Below are positions 10,090 through 22,140 of a DNA stretch of 64,000 nucleotides, in pieces; the stretch's first letter is position 1, and each line of letters begins with the position of its first letter. The notes beneath the pieces were generated by a model that ran no database searches, was not told the origin of the DNA, and saw only the letters and a list, made by a program, of their open reading frames with translations. The stretch is from contig CM055092.1 in assembly GCA_029204225.1 (NCBI GenBank), forward strand, positions 86,784,537-86,848,536. Direction: 5' to 3'. The DNA is from Diphasiastrum complanatum. Taxonomy: Eukaryota > Streptophyta > Lycopodiopsida > Lycopodiales > Lycopodiaceae. The position numbers were made by a program, and so were the translations under genes.

Positions 10090-10957
10090 TATTGGATTTA
10101 CTCCTCCTACTCTCCTAGATCCCAATTTTAATCTACCTCCATTCATGCTGCATATTTTTCTAACGTTGTCACGTAGTCTGTATTTTTACACGCAAATTCG
10201 CACAGAAGAAGAAAAGGCGAATGAATTGCGACACTGTGTTCTTACACAGGTCATGGTGATAGGCAAAAAGGGGACACTGCCTTACTGAATGCCAAAGGTG
10301 CCCTAACAGATAAGGCACCCTGTAAATCTTATCCTAAGGTCTTTCGTAAGAGTGACGCACTTTTGCGTCATCACCAACGTTCACTTCAGTACTGGCTGAC
10401 GTCGCACCCTTTTCACCTTCACCCCATGCAGTTGCGCTAACAGATTGGACAATGATTGCGGCCACCCACGATCTCCTATAGACAACACATCCACTCTGTA
10501 CTTTTGCATCTGCACACCTGTAATATTATGTATATATATTAGATACCATCTGCGTATTCGATGATGATGATCAGATGATCAAGTGTATTAAGAATAGACT
10601 AAGAGAAGAGGTTTGATTCCTCATTATAAACAGAAATAAGCTTCGTAGCGCACGCGGTTTCGTCCGCTATTGTATTGTGCTCTACCACATTATTAACTTG
10701 TATACATGACATACTTAATTTGATACAGCTCTTTGTTCTGCATTCAAATCTGTGTTAATATTGCTATGCTTGTTCTTCATTTTTGTCTGATCTTTCTAGC
10801 TGCTCTTTCTGATAATAGACGATCAACTTCTAGTCTTGTCTTTCGCGAACAATTCGCGACTAATTATCAGTCAATCATAGTCTAACTCTTCGCAAATCAT
10901 TCGCAACAGATAATTTGTCTTGCAGTTCGTGACAAATTATTCATCCATTTAAATGTT
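10090..10957 (+). repeat. 3' LTR of B, truncated
   Basis: It starts TATTGGATTTAC (the terminal TG is mutated to TA) and parallels 7081 onward. It ends abruptly at 10957, about 225 bp short, where the LTR of element C begins. Confidence 0.88.
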
Positions 10958-11682
10958 TGTTAAATTTACACAAGCTAGTTTGCATAAATTTCACTTGTAA
11001 ATGACTTTGAGGCCATGATGTGGGATGTCACACGTGCCAAAATCGTAGGATACCTTATTCTACATCAAATCATTAACCTAGCTTTGGAATGGTACCTTTG
11101 GAATGTGGCCAAAGAGTGCATAGATAGGGTACAAAAAAAAGAGAGCTTAAAATAGCAATTTTTTCATTGTTTTTGGATCTCAAAGTATTGACCCTAAATA
11201 GGGTGGATCAACTAGATCTTTAGGTTAGATGTTAGGGTTAGGTTGTGATGAATACATAGAAGCCCTAATATGCTCAGATCTGAGCTCTACATATATGAAT
11301 ATGTGATGGGATTTTCATCCAATGATGAGCAAAATCGAGATTTTCTTCTTGACTAGTTTGAGTGCAGGATTTGATTGATGAATGCTATTGGCATATGATT
11401 TTTTATGATTCTTGAATGAGATTGGAGTTTCAAGTATAGTACACATGCAACAGATTTTCCTTCTTGACTAGTTTGAGTCTACGATGATTTGATTGATGAA
11501 TGCTATTGGCATATGTGCTTTTATGATCCTTGAATGAGATTAGAGTTTCAGGTATAGTACATAGCCAGCAACAGGCCATACATTCACACGTGTGAAGAGT
11601 TTTGGAGCTAATTCATGGAGTTCAAGCCAAGATAAGCTAGGAATCAATGCATAAATGGGTTTATTTAGCTACATTTTTCACA
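10958..11682 (+). repeat. LTR of C
   Basis: 725 bp from TGTTAAATTTACAC to TTTTTCACA, followed by a slightly mutated primer site TGGTATTAGAGT at 11683-11694. A direct duplication of about 110 bp with the motif CTTCTTGACTAGTTTGAGT occurs at 11347 and 11460. It holds a CACACGTGTG site near 11585, as in the A family. Confidence 0.8.
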
Positions 11683-12480
11683 TGGTATTAGAGTCATTCC
11701 AAAAAATGAGCTTCATTTCATGCCAGAATCATAGATTTTGATGCAATTCGAGTATTGATTGCTATCTAGACTTAATCTATGATTAGTACCTTCAATCCTT
11801 GATCAAATTGAGTGAAGAGGGATCTAAAGGTTTTTATTTTTATCTTCAAAATCCGAGTTGTGGTCATCTCTTATCAATTGGATCAGAATAGCAAGTATTT
11901 TGCACTTTCTTCATATTGATGCTACTCAATTTGTGGAGTCAATCACAAGGAATAGTTTTTCAATCAATCAAAAGGAAGGTAGATCCTTATCTTTGGTACG
12001 TAATAGGTAGTTCTTAGACTTATTGAGATCTTAAAAAGTCAATTTTGTGGTCAGCCCAAAGATTTTGACAAGTGCTCATCAAGTGCATGCAATTCTAGTC
12101 AAGATTGTGTTCAATTTTTGCTTGATTTGTGAGATACTTTGGATTGATTATTGCATTATGATTCAACTTGATCTTGTAGAAATGATTTGAAGAGGCATTT
12201 ATGTGCATTTGATTCCTTTTTTCTCAGGTTAGGTGAATTCTATATCCTTGTGAAGTCAAGATCAAGGAGGAGGCAATTCTAGGTCCAATTTTTATCCAAA
12301 TACAAGCAATTTCCATTTTTGTTAACACTAATAGATTTGATTTGGCTTAAGATCAAGTAGAATCTTATTGAGAGGTCAAGTTTTGAGCTTTCTCAAGTCC
12401 CAGGGTAGTGGGATAGCTGGTATTTTAATCATTTCTATTTTGCATCTATTTTTGTGATCAAGATCTTGTTTTGAGATAGA

Positions 12481-12960
12481 TGGCTTCAATGTATGCATAT
12501 CTTTTGGATTCACATGATAGATTGAATGCTTCAAACTATTCAATTTAGAAGCTAAGAATAGAATCAATTCTTATTTTACAAGACCTAATGGATATAGAGT
12601 GTGTTGAAGAGGATGAGCCTATTCACCCTCAAGAAGCTACAATATACAAGAAGAGGTGCAAGATTGCCCTCCATTGTATAAAAATGAATGTAGCTAATGA
12701 GCTTCGTAAGGAGCTAGGTGATTGCACCTTAGCTCAAGAAGCATGGGAAACTCTTCAAAAGATATATGAATCCAAGAATACTTCAAGGTTGCTATCCTTG
12801 AATAATCAAATCCTTCAATGTTTTCAAGCTAAAGGAGAAAGTGTCATTCATATGTGTTGAGAGTCAAGTACTTAAACAAGGAGCTTGCTTACATAGGAGA
12901 TTACATTAAGGAAAGTAAACTTGTTCACTAATCTTGAATGGTGTAAGTGTGGATTTTGCT
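12481..12960 (+). pseudogene. copia gag of C, interrupted
   Basis: Gag begins MASMYAYLLDSHDRLNASNY, has a stop soon after, and continues from 12588 with YKKRCKIALHCIKMNVANEL and AQEAWETLQKIYESKNTSRL. This is a clear homologue of A1 gag (YKKRCRVALDCIKMNVSNEL). A stop at 12860 and the A2 insertion at 12961 end it. Confidence 0.88.
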
Positions 12961-13693
12961 TGTGAAAAATGCAAAAATAAGCTTGGTAGAGGCCAAAAAT
13001 ATTGTATATAGATAAACACACATGTGTGGAGCCTGTTCCCACGTGTGAAAATAGTGTATTTGTCATGTACCATAATCATATAGGTTGTACATATGATTTA
13101 ATTCAAGTTCTAGTGGCTAAAAAGGTCAAAAACTAGTTTTCTAGACATATGACACATGGCATCAATCTATTGCTTGCATGAGCCACATCCTTTGGTTAGG
13201 TGTCACATCCCATGTGTAGAGGACAACTCACATGTGTGGAATAAGCTGAAGTAGACGAATTTTGACTTCTAGAAGATTTTCAAGTAGATCTCCATATAGA
13301 AGGAAAATGGACCAAAAGTGCTCAAAATAGAAGTTTTTGTCCAAGTGTCAGTTTTGCATGATGAATCATCATATGACAAAGCATCTTCACACATGTGGGA
13401 TCAAAGGATGATCAGTACCACGAGCTCCCACTTATTGTATATATAGAGCCACATTTGGCCATAATCAGTGTGAGACAGGTTGGAGTCCGTACTCAGACAG
13501 TGTTTCACACGTGTGAAACCATAAAGTACACTTACCTTCAATTAATGATTGTTCTTGTTAGGATTTTGTGTCTAGAATTGATCTAGATTGATCTTAATCT
13601 GAAGTAGATTGATAGATCAAGTAATCTGACAACCGATCCCTCTTGAGGATCAGATTAGGATCCACTCTTGGTCCTTTTTGTATTTTTTGCACA
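12961..13693 (+). repeat. 5' LTR of A2
   Basis: It starts TGTGAAAAATGC like A1 and ends GCACA just before TGGTATCAGAGC. It lacks about 100 bp present in both A1 LTRs (between GTGAGACA and GGTTGGAG). The 18-bp CACGTG palindrome is conserved at 13502-13519. Confidence 0.9.
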
Positions 13694-15359
13694 TGGTATC
13701 AGAGCCTAGTACAAGAGGTTTTGTTGAAATTGATAGGTTTAATCCAAATCAAAGCCAAAATTAGCAGTTTTTTGGAAACTAGTCAAATTTTGTGTAGCGA
13801 GTTGGATTTGATAGCTATCCACAAAATTTTTGGTCCAGATCTTGTTGTGGCCTGTAGGAAATCTTTCACACATGTGAGGCTATACAGCTCCGGTTTTGGC
13901 TGAGAAAATTCAAAAATTTGTACAATTTGACTCACACACCCAATTTGAGAGATTTTTGGTGCAAAATCAAGCATTTTCTATAGAGGATCTAATCCCTTGA
14001 TTAGTTCTTGTATTAGATCAGACAAGAAATTAAATTTGAAGCTTGAATTAGGTGCATTAACTGATTATCTCTTATTTTTTGAGTGCATGTTGAAGTTGAG
14101 AGAGATTTTGCTAAAAATCATAGATTAAGGAGTGATATGCAAGGTGAGAAGTTGAAATCCATTGTACCATCACTCTAGATTTGTTCAAGAGTGATAGGGT
14201 CAAGTTTAGAAGCATCAATTTGCTAGAAAACATCTTTGGATCTGTCCTCCAAGTGAAACCTTTGAGAGTTTCTAGTGCATATAGAGCATCTATGCAAATC
14301 TTTTGTAGAATTTGACATAGATTGGCTTAAATTGAGAGTTCTAGAAAAGAGATTGAGATCCAAGTCACATTGTTCGACCCTACTCAATTTGTTTGAGTGA
14401 TTGTAAGGTTTGAAAAGAGTCATTAAGGTGTATGTGTAGAGAGAGATCCAATTTTCTAAGCGTTCCTTCCTTTGTAGAGGGCAAGATCTAGAAGCTCATT
14501 TTGTGTTGTTATTGGTGGAGAGTTTGTCTTCTCCTAAGTGATCAAATCTTTCTAAGTGGCATTAGCTCTTTGAAGCACAATATCTTAGTGAGAAAAATCA
14601 CAACCTTTGATTTTGAATTTCATTCCAAGTCTTAAAAGGTAGAGTAATTGGTGGAATCCAATAGGAGTGATTGAATTCAATTTGTTGAGCAAAAATTGAC
14701 ATAGAATGTATGAAACTCAAATTAGTTCTATTCAACTTTCTTTGTGAGAGTGTGAGGGTCAATTTGTGATCCCATTTGATGTCTAGAATGAGGAGGAGTC
14801 CATATTTGAGTATTCATGTATGGTTGAGATCTTTGTGAATCTCTAGTTGTCTAATTTTTAAGCTTTGTGAAAAATTGGTGGTATAGTTTGTTTTCAAATC
14901 AAATCATACTCATTCTAAATCTCAAGAGTGAGATTATTTGGGTCAAGAGTGAGTCCAAAAGAAGTGATTAAGTTTGATTTTCATGTGTTTGAAACAAAAC
15001 CCATCTTTTGTTCAAGAATCTCAAGTGTTGAGAGAACTAGTCAAGTGAAAAGGAAAATCTAGGTGTCAAATCTTTTTCGTATCCATTTCAACTTTCAAAA
15101 GAAAGAGTCATTGGTATTTGATGAGTCCAATAGGAGATTGGATTTGATTTCTTTAGTGATTTGATTCAAAGATTGTGTGCTTTTGTCTTAGTGATCAAAG
15201 CAAAGTTTCCAAGTGGCTAGTCATTATTGTGAAAATTGATTCTTAGGTTTGTGAGCTAGATCTTTTGTAGATCCTTCTAGATTGTTGAAGATGTTCAAAT
15301 CTAGTCTCTTGAAAGTCACAAATTACATTTGTAGAATCATAACACAGGTTTTTATTCAC
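13694..15359 (+). other. A2 primer site and expanded leader
   Basis: TGGTATCAGAGC at 13694-13705 begins the leader. The first 580 bp and the last few dozen correspond to the A1 leader. Between about 14275 and 15350 is about 1.1 kb absent from A1. It includes loose repeats of a unit with TCCAATAGGAG and GATTGGATTTGATTT (near 14660 and 15130). No gene is seen. Confidence 0.65.
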
Positions 15360-15592
15360 ATGGCATCAATAGGTGGCATCCTATTGAAGGAAAGAAAGGA
15401 TCCTGAGTGCAACCTTTTGGCAAGGGAGGATATTTTTTCTCAAGATGCTACAAAAAGAAGACCAGTCCATCCAAGGAGAACCAAAGCAAGGGGGCCGAGG
15501 TGAAGGAGGGAGCTTCAAGTTCAAAATGCAAATACAAGAAGGACAAGTCCAAGGAAAGGTGTTTCCTTTGTGGAAAGGTGAATGAGGCTTAG
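15360..15592 (+). pseudogene. collapsed gag of A2
   Basis: It starts MASIGGILLKERK like A1 gag, then jumps to a knuckle region (CNLFGKGGYFFSRCYKKK in the next frame) and a lysine-rich linker GASSSKCKYKKDKSKE. This is followed by a half knuckle CFLCGK. Nearly all of the capsid domain is deleted. Confidence 0.78.
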
Positions 15593-15595
15593 AGT

Positions 15596-16689
15596 CTCAC
15601 AAGGACTTGCAATATTTGTCTTCAAGAGTCCATCACAACACATGTCAAATCTTTTGAAATTTTTCATTTGGAAGTGCATTGTTTGGTTCAAGATGCAAAG
15701 ATAGATGTCACTTTTATGAAAGTAACTTGGATTTATTTTATGTCCTTGGAAAGTATTTTGCTTGGAACTTTAGATAAGTTCAAACTTATTGTTATTATCC
15801 AAGAGAAATCAATCAAGAATAAGGAGCAATCTCAAAATGAAAATAGTTTTTCATTTATGCTATCATGTCAACTTATGAAGAACCATTTTGCTTTGAAGAG
15901 ATTTTTGTATCTCAAAGGTGGATTAAGGCAATACTAGTTGAGTGTGATGCCTTAAAAGATAGCAAAATATGTTTTCCTTGTAAGCTTACATTAGTTATGA
16001 AGTCAAGCAAATGGAAATATCTTCATAATGTAGGATCTTTTGGTTTCGATAAGATCATGAATGATGTGTTCATTCATAAAGATAAAAATTGTAAGTTTTC
16101 CATCTTAAAGGCAAGTTGTAAACTTCTTATGAGAATAAGTGAAGCATCCAAAGCGGACACTTATATCCATAAGCAAGTAGTTAGCCTTATTGAGATGGAA
16201 ATGCCTTTTGATTTCAATATTAGAAAATTCATGCCAAGTTGTGGTGATTTTTGGACTTATGTTTCTAGCATAAGTAATTTTGATAATCATAGGAAGTGCA
16301 TATTGTGTGGTCATAGTTGTTGTGATCATTATGAGACATGGAGGTCTCGGATTTCCATCAAGAAGGAGCACCATGAAGAGGATCTTAAAGAATCATCTCA
16401 AGGTTCAAGTGTGCCAAGGATTGAGGCAAGCATAAGAGGTGAAGACCCTTGGTGGATAGATAGTGGGGCTAGCTCCCACATAACAAGTAAGAGGGAGTAT
16501 TTCTCAACCTTGTCTACCTATGACGGACCTATCAAGTCAATTTTTAAAGCAAATGATTATGCTTGTAAGGTAGAAGGCATAGGATCCATACCTTTAACCC
16601 TTGGCACACACACATGTGGGAAGTATTCAAAAATTATTCTAAATAAAAACAAGCTGCTCTCCTCGGGTAGAGAGATAAAATCATCATGA
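15596..16689 (+). pseudogene. unexplained open region fused to copia protease (A2)
   Basis: The frame from 15865 runs 274 codons. Residues about 1-170 match no retroelement domain I know: they include SKICFPCKLTLVMKSSKWKY, HNVGSFGFDKIMNDVF and a cysteine-rich CILCGHSCCDHYETW. From about residue 192 it becomes normal copia protease, WWIDSGASSHITSKREYFST, then IEGIGSIPLTLG-like sequence up to 16614. The last 25 codons read into the inserted LTR of element D. A preceding frame, 15668-15937, is open in an overlapping frame. The region could be a captured host fragment or a divergent lineage-specific gag segment. I do not assign a function. Confidence 0.6.
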
Positions 16690-17150
16690 GCTCTCAGGTA
16701 GAGAGAGAAAACTAGAAATCCAATAACACTCAAAATCCACAAAATCTCCAAATCAATTAGATCCAAAATGAGGAGTACAATGATACTAGTAGATCCATGA
16801 ACTACCACTATGCTTAACTGTGATTGGACCACACTTTGTCACCTCTTAATCCTATTGGACCATTGATCCATGCACCTCTTAATTCCATTGGACTATTTTC
16901 AAGCAAACCTCAAATTCCTATTGGACCTCTTAGAATTCATCAAACAAAAGCATTACACTTGTCTACACTCTAATTGGCACGAGTTTAGCCTCTTACTCTA
17001 TTTTGGCTCAATAGTGGCATTACAAGTGGAAATGCATAATTTGCCATCTATGCCAAATTTGTTCCTATCAACATCCTACACCTAGATGCTTGATATAAAA
17101 AACATAAGACCCCTATATCTAACATAGATAATCTTTTTCAATTCTTCACA
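16615..17150 (-). repeat. 3' LTR of D
   Basis: On the minus strand it runs from TGTGAAGAATTG (17150) to CTTCCCACA (16615), 536 bp, preceded by the polypurine stretch TTTTTAGGAGGAA. It contains reiterated CCAAT boxes in the sense direction of the element (GGTCCAATAGGATTAAGAGG units). The portion 16790-17100 repeats at 20222-20574. Confidence 0.82.
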
Positions 17151-17169
17151 TTCCTCCTAAAAAATTATC

Positions 17170-17779
17170 TATGAAGATTTAAGCATTGATCTTGATATAG
17201 CTCCAAGATTAGATCTATGCTTGATGAAAGCACTTTTGCTCAAAGGCTTGGTGAGTAGATCGGCAATAGAAGAGGATGAGTTGACATGCTCCAAATAGAT
17301 TTCTCCTCCAATAAGCTTTTCTCTCACAAAATGGTGTGCCACTTCTGAAATATGGGATTATTGGCAAGAGCTTGGGCCGAGATGTTATCACACTTGATCA
17401 TTGGTAGGTCATCTTCCTTGATGCACTTTAGCTCCATTAATAACCTCTTGATCCAAAGCACCTCTCTGGTAGTTGTAGTGAGTGCTTTGTACTCGGCCTC
17501 ACATGAAGAGAGAGATATAGTATCTTGCTTTTTGGAAAGCCAAGATATTAGATTTCCTCCAAGAAAGATAGTGTATGCACTAATAGACTTTCGATCCATC
17601 TTGTCACTTGCAAAGTCCGAATCCGAGTAGCCAACAATGGATAGATCACAAGATGAAGATACATATCTTAGAATCCTCTTGGTCATCTTCCAATGATGGA
17701 TCTTAGGATCTTGCATAAATTGACTCAATTTGTGCACACAAAAACTTAGATCAGGCCTAGTAATGGTAAGCCAAATCAA
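17170..17779 (-). pseudogene. RNase H of D
   Basis: It encodes MIWLTITRPDLSFCVHKLSQF, HHWKMTKRILRYVSS, VGYSDSDFASDKMDRKS, then LSSCEAEYKALTTTTREVLW and KCDNISAQALANNPIF. The catalytic acidic residues D (SDSD), E (CEAE) and D (KCDN) are visible. A frameshift near 17324 shifts the conserved end (HHFVREKLIGGEI, ADLLTKPLSK) to another frame. Confidence 0.9.
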
Positions 17780-18976
17780 GGAGCCTACAAGACTCCTCTA
17801 AAGATCTTTCATCACCTTTATTAGGATCTTTTACAATTTGCTCCATTGGAGTATCTATGCTCTTAGAGTTTTCCATATGGAATTTTTTCAACATAGAGTG
17901 AGCATATCTAGATTGGCATATAAAGACATGATTTTCATAATAATCAATTTCTAGGCCTAGGATGTAATGTATCCTAGATCTTGCATTTTAAACTCACATC
18001 CAAGTGCTAGCTTAGTTTCATCAATTAGCTTGATACAACTTCCACAAAGAATAATGTCATCAACATAAATTAGAAGAATGACAATATTGCTATCAACAAA
18101 CTTTAGATATATGGAAGGATCATAGTCACTAAGAGTAAATCCTAGTGAGATAAGAAAAGAATTAAGTCTTGAATACCATGATCTTGGTGCTTGCTTGAGT
18201 CCATATAGACTTTTGAAGATCAAGCACACTTTGGACTCATCCTTGATGAATCCTTGAGGTTGTTCCATATAGATCTCCTCCTCAAGATAACCATTTAGAA
18301 AAGCATTGGATACATCTAATTGGAACACCTTCCACTTAAAGAAACAAGCAAGAGAAATAAGAATTCTTATTGTCACCATCTTTGCAATGGGTGCAAAGGT
18401 CTCCTCATAATCAAGGCCATGGATTTGAGCAAATCCTTTGTCACATAATCTTGCTTTATACTTGTTGATGGTGCCATCATGATTGAACTTGATCCGAAAT
18501 ACCCACTTGCAACCAATCACATGCTTGTTGGATGGAGGATCCACAAGCTCCCAAGTATTGTATGTGATCAATGCATCATACTCTTGCTTCATGGCATCAT
18601 ACCACTCCTTGGTATTGAGTGCCTCTTGTACATTCTTTGGCTCTTCATGAGAGACATAAAAAACATAATTAGTGGAATCAAGATCCACTTGTTTGCCTTT
18701 GTCAACATATGAGAGCCTCTTAGGCTCAGATCTCTCTCTCATGGATCTTATTGGTGAGAAAATCTGAGGAGAGTCTTCTTCAAATCTCGACCCCATCACA
18801 TCATGATTGTCTTCAAAATCAATAATTGGTGATGCATCCATAGACTTCTTGATCTCGGCCTCTTCAAAAGATAAGTGTTGATCTTCATGAAAGACAACAT
18901 CTCTAATTTCAATAACTTGAGAAGTAGAGAGTACAAAGACTCTATAGGCCTTCTTGGTGGATGAGTATCCAACCAT
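17780..18976 (-). pseudogene. reverse transcriptase of D
   Basis: It covers the integrase C-terminal region (VGYSSTKKAYRVF) and a linker. RT then follows with EWYDAMKQEYDALITYNTWELV, GCKWVFRIKFNHDGTINKYKA, LDVSNAFLNGYLEEEIYMEQP and SLYGLKQAPRSWY, and the polymerase site LLIYVDDIILCG. The first 339 codons are open. The frame breaks at DLGYITS near 17957, then the linker with HSMLKKFHMENSKSIDTPME is out of frame. The best preserved RT in the window. Confidence 0.92.
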
Positions 18977-19036
18977 GATCCCTTTGCATGCACTAGGATC
19001 TTCCTTTTTCCTTGTTTACAAGGGAATATGGGCAAA

Positions 19037-19600
19037 TCATATGCATCCAGAAACTCTAAGGTGATCAACCTTAGGCTTCTTCAAATATAAGATTTCATAT
19101 GGTGACTTTCCTCCAAGAGCTATATGAGGGAGCCTATTGCAAAGATAATTTGCACAATTAATGGCTTCTCCCCAAAAAACCTTGGGCAAAGATGCCTCAA
19201 TTCTCATAGATTTTGCACATTCACATAGAGATCTATTCTTTCTCTCGGCCACTCCATTTTGAGATGGAGAGTAGGCACAAGAGAACTCTCTTTTGATGCC
19301 TTCAAGCTCACAAAAATCATGAAATTTATTGGAGATATATTCACCACCTCCATCACTTCTAAGAGCTTTAATCTTGAATGAGAATTGCTTCTCTACATAA
19401 GATTTGAAAATAAGGAAATGATCAAACACCATAGATTTAGAAGCAAGAAGATATATCCAAGTGAATCTACAATGAAAGTAACAAAACAAGTGGCTCCTCC
19501 CTTGCTTACAGTTGATGAGAAATGCACATCCGAGTGGATTAACTCCAAAGGATGCTTGCTTTTGATAGAAGATCTTGTAAATGGCTTTTTGTGAGATTTA
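19037..19600 (-). pseudogene. integrase of D
   Basis: It encodes FKIKALRSDGGGEYISNKF, SPSQNGVAERKNRSLCECAKS, LPKVFWGEAINCANYLCNRLP and the GKSPYEILYLKKPKV block. The conserved DNGGEY is SDGGGEY here, and the glutamate after QNGVAERKN is not the catalytic one. It overlaps the upstream protease frame, so a frameshift lies near 19440. Confidence 0.9.
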
Positions 19601-20221
19601 GCAATAGCACAAGCCTCACAAGGCTTGATCTTCTTAGAGAATGACTTTGGCAAGCCAATAACTTTGGCCTCTTTGATCATAGAGAGCATGGATTTGTAGT
19701 TGGGATGTCCCAACCTCCTATGCCATAATTCCTCCATAGAGAGCTTGTTCACAAGAGCAACATTACAAGCATTCACATACTCATTTGGATCTAGTTTATA
19801 GATGCCTCCAAATCTAGATCCTAATGAAAGTATCTCATCATTCTTCTTGATAGTGCAAGTATCAACATTGAATTTTACATCAAGGCCATTATCAAGCAAT
19901 TGGCCAACACTAATAAGATTCTTATTAAGCTTAGGTACATAAAGAACTCCAGAGAGAGAAAGAACTTTAGAGGATGCAAGCTTCAAGGGAATATTCCCTA
20001 TGCCTTCAATAGGACATTCAAAATCATTTGCAGTGTATATTGATTTCTTGACTCCACCATAAGGTGCAATAGAAGAGAAAGAGTCCTTGGAGCTACACAT
20101 ATGTGAAGAGGCTCCACTATCAATATACCATAGGCCATCCTTCTTGAAAGGAGTAGATGAGAAACTAGATACCATAAGAGATCCCTCTCCAATAGTGTCT
20201 TCCTTATCATTGGTAATGTTA
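19600..20221 (-). pseudogene. protease and pre-integrase of D
   Basis: The frame opening from 20262 has the protease site LWYIDSGASSHMCSSKDSF, then IEGIGNIPLKLASSKVLSL and VLYVPKLNKNLISVGQLL. The pre-integrase zinc region follows: LWHRRLGHPNYKSMLSM and CEACAIAKSHKKPF (HHCC pattern). Codons before about 20222 are LTR sequence read through, which shows that the coding region was fused directly to the LTR by deletion. Confidence 0.92.
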
Positions 20222-20574
20222 GATCCACGAGCTACCACTATGCTTATCTGTGATTGGACCACACTTTGTCACCTCTTAATCCTATTGGACCATTGATCCA
20301 TGCACCTCTTAATTCTATTGGACTATTTTCAAGCAAACCTCAAATTCCTATTGGACCTCACATGGTCCCACCTCTAAATCCTATTGGACCTCTTAGAATT
20401 TATCAAACAAAAGCATTACACTTGTCTACACTCTAATTGGCACGAGTTTAGCCTCTTACTCTATTTTGGCTCATTAGTGGCATTACAAGTGGAAATGCAT
20501 AATTTGCCATCTATGCCAAATTTGTTCCTATCAACATCCTACACCTAGATGCTTGATATAAAAAACATAAGACG
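20222..20574 (-). repeat. 5' LTR of D, truncated both sides
   Basis: It matches 16790-17100 in the same orientation, with one extra CCAAT unit. The sharp ends at TAGATCCA (20222) and CATAAGAC (20574) show deletions on both sides. Sense-strand CCAAT boxes occur about five times within 160 bp. Confidence 0.85.
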
Positions 20575-20975
20575 TTGTCACCAAAAAAAAAAGAAATCGT
20601 CTCACTTTCTTCAACCGCGGCCAAGGCCGAGTACAAAGCTCTCACCACTACAACAAAGGAGCTACTATGGACCAAAAGGCTACTTATGGAGCTAAAAGTC
20701 ATGAGTTTAGATGTTGTTCCAACTCTCTACAATGACAACATTTCAGCCCAACACCTTGCAACCAATCCAATCTTCCATGCAAGATCAAAGCATATCGAGA
20801 TCTCTCATCATTTTGTGAGAGAAAAGGTGCAATCTAAGGAGATATCTTTGGAGCATGTGGCAAGTAGTGAATGTGTTGCTGATATTCTCACTAAACCCCT
20901 TCAAAGGGCTGCATTTGTGAAGTTAAGATTAGCCCTAGGGTTGATAAGCAAGTCGATGCTATCTTCAAACTAGTT

Positions 20976-20976
<1 letters not shown>
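20575..20976 (+). pseudogene. RNase H tail of a plus-strand copia element
   Basis: It encodes VSLSSTAAKAEYKALTTTTKE, LLWTKRLLMELKV, NDNISAQHLATNPIFHARSK, EISHHFVREKVQSKEISLEH and VADILTKPLQRAAFVKLRLA, then a stop. This is a complete and conserved C-terminal RNase H that abuts the truncated LTR of D. It could be the 3' end of element C or A2, separated by the D insertion, or another element. Confidence 0.88.

Positions 20977-22140
<1,164 letters not shown>

Larger units (their letters stand above)
7081..10957 (+). mobile_element. Ty1/copia element B, INT/RT-deleted
   Basis: 5' LTR 7081-8173, primer site 8174-8185, gag 8331-8952, protease about 9201-9560, RNase H tail 9816-10082, and a 3' LTR beginning at 10090 that is cut off at 10957 by the LTR of element C. 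Integrase and RT are absent between the pre-integrase region and the end of RNase H, the same class of deletion as in A1. The flanking target duplication cannot be checked because the right end is lost. Confidence 0.9.
10958..12960 (+). mobile_element. Ty1/copia element C, 5' part
   Basis: It inserted in the 3' LTR of B. LTR 10958-11682, primer site 11683, leader of about 800 bp and the first part of gag from 12481 are present. At 12961 it is interrupted by the LTR of element A2. The rest is not identified with certainty; the RNase H tail at 20575-20986, which is followed by the same ten bases TGTTAAATTT that begin this LTR, is a candidate. Confidence 0.82.
12961..16614 (+). mobile_element. 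Ty1/copia element A2, 5' part
   Basis: A second copy of the A family, inserted in gag of element C. LTR 12961-13693, primer site 13694-13705, a leader of about 1.67 kb, a collapsed gag, an unexplained open region and the start of protease. It is cut at 16614 by the minus-strand element D. No 3' LTR of this family occurs further right, so the right half is lost or lies outside the window. Confidence 0.85.
16615..20574 (-). mobile_element. Ty1/copia element D, gag-less
   Basis: Read on the minus strand, it is: truncated 5' LTR (20574-20222), protease, pre-integrase, integrase, RT, RNase H, polypurine AGGAGGAA, and 3' LTR (17150-16615). Primer site, leader, gag and knuckle are missing, as are about 175 bp at the inner side and about 48 bp at the outer side of the 5' LTR. 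It lies inside the protease of A2. The pol domains are nearly complete with YVDD, but several frameshifts break it. Confidence 0.9.

Noticed and set aside
12961-13697. The 100-bp gap in the A2 LTR as a spliced intron
   Set aside because: The right edge resembles an acceptor (TTTTCAG), but the left edge has no GT donor in the matching position; a short-homology deletion is simpler.
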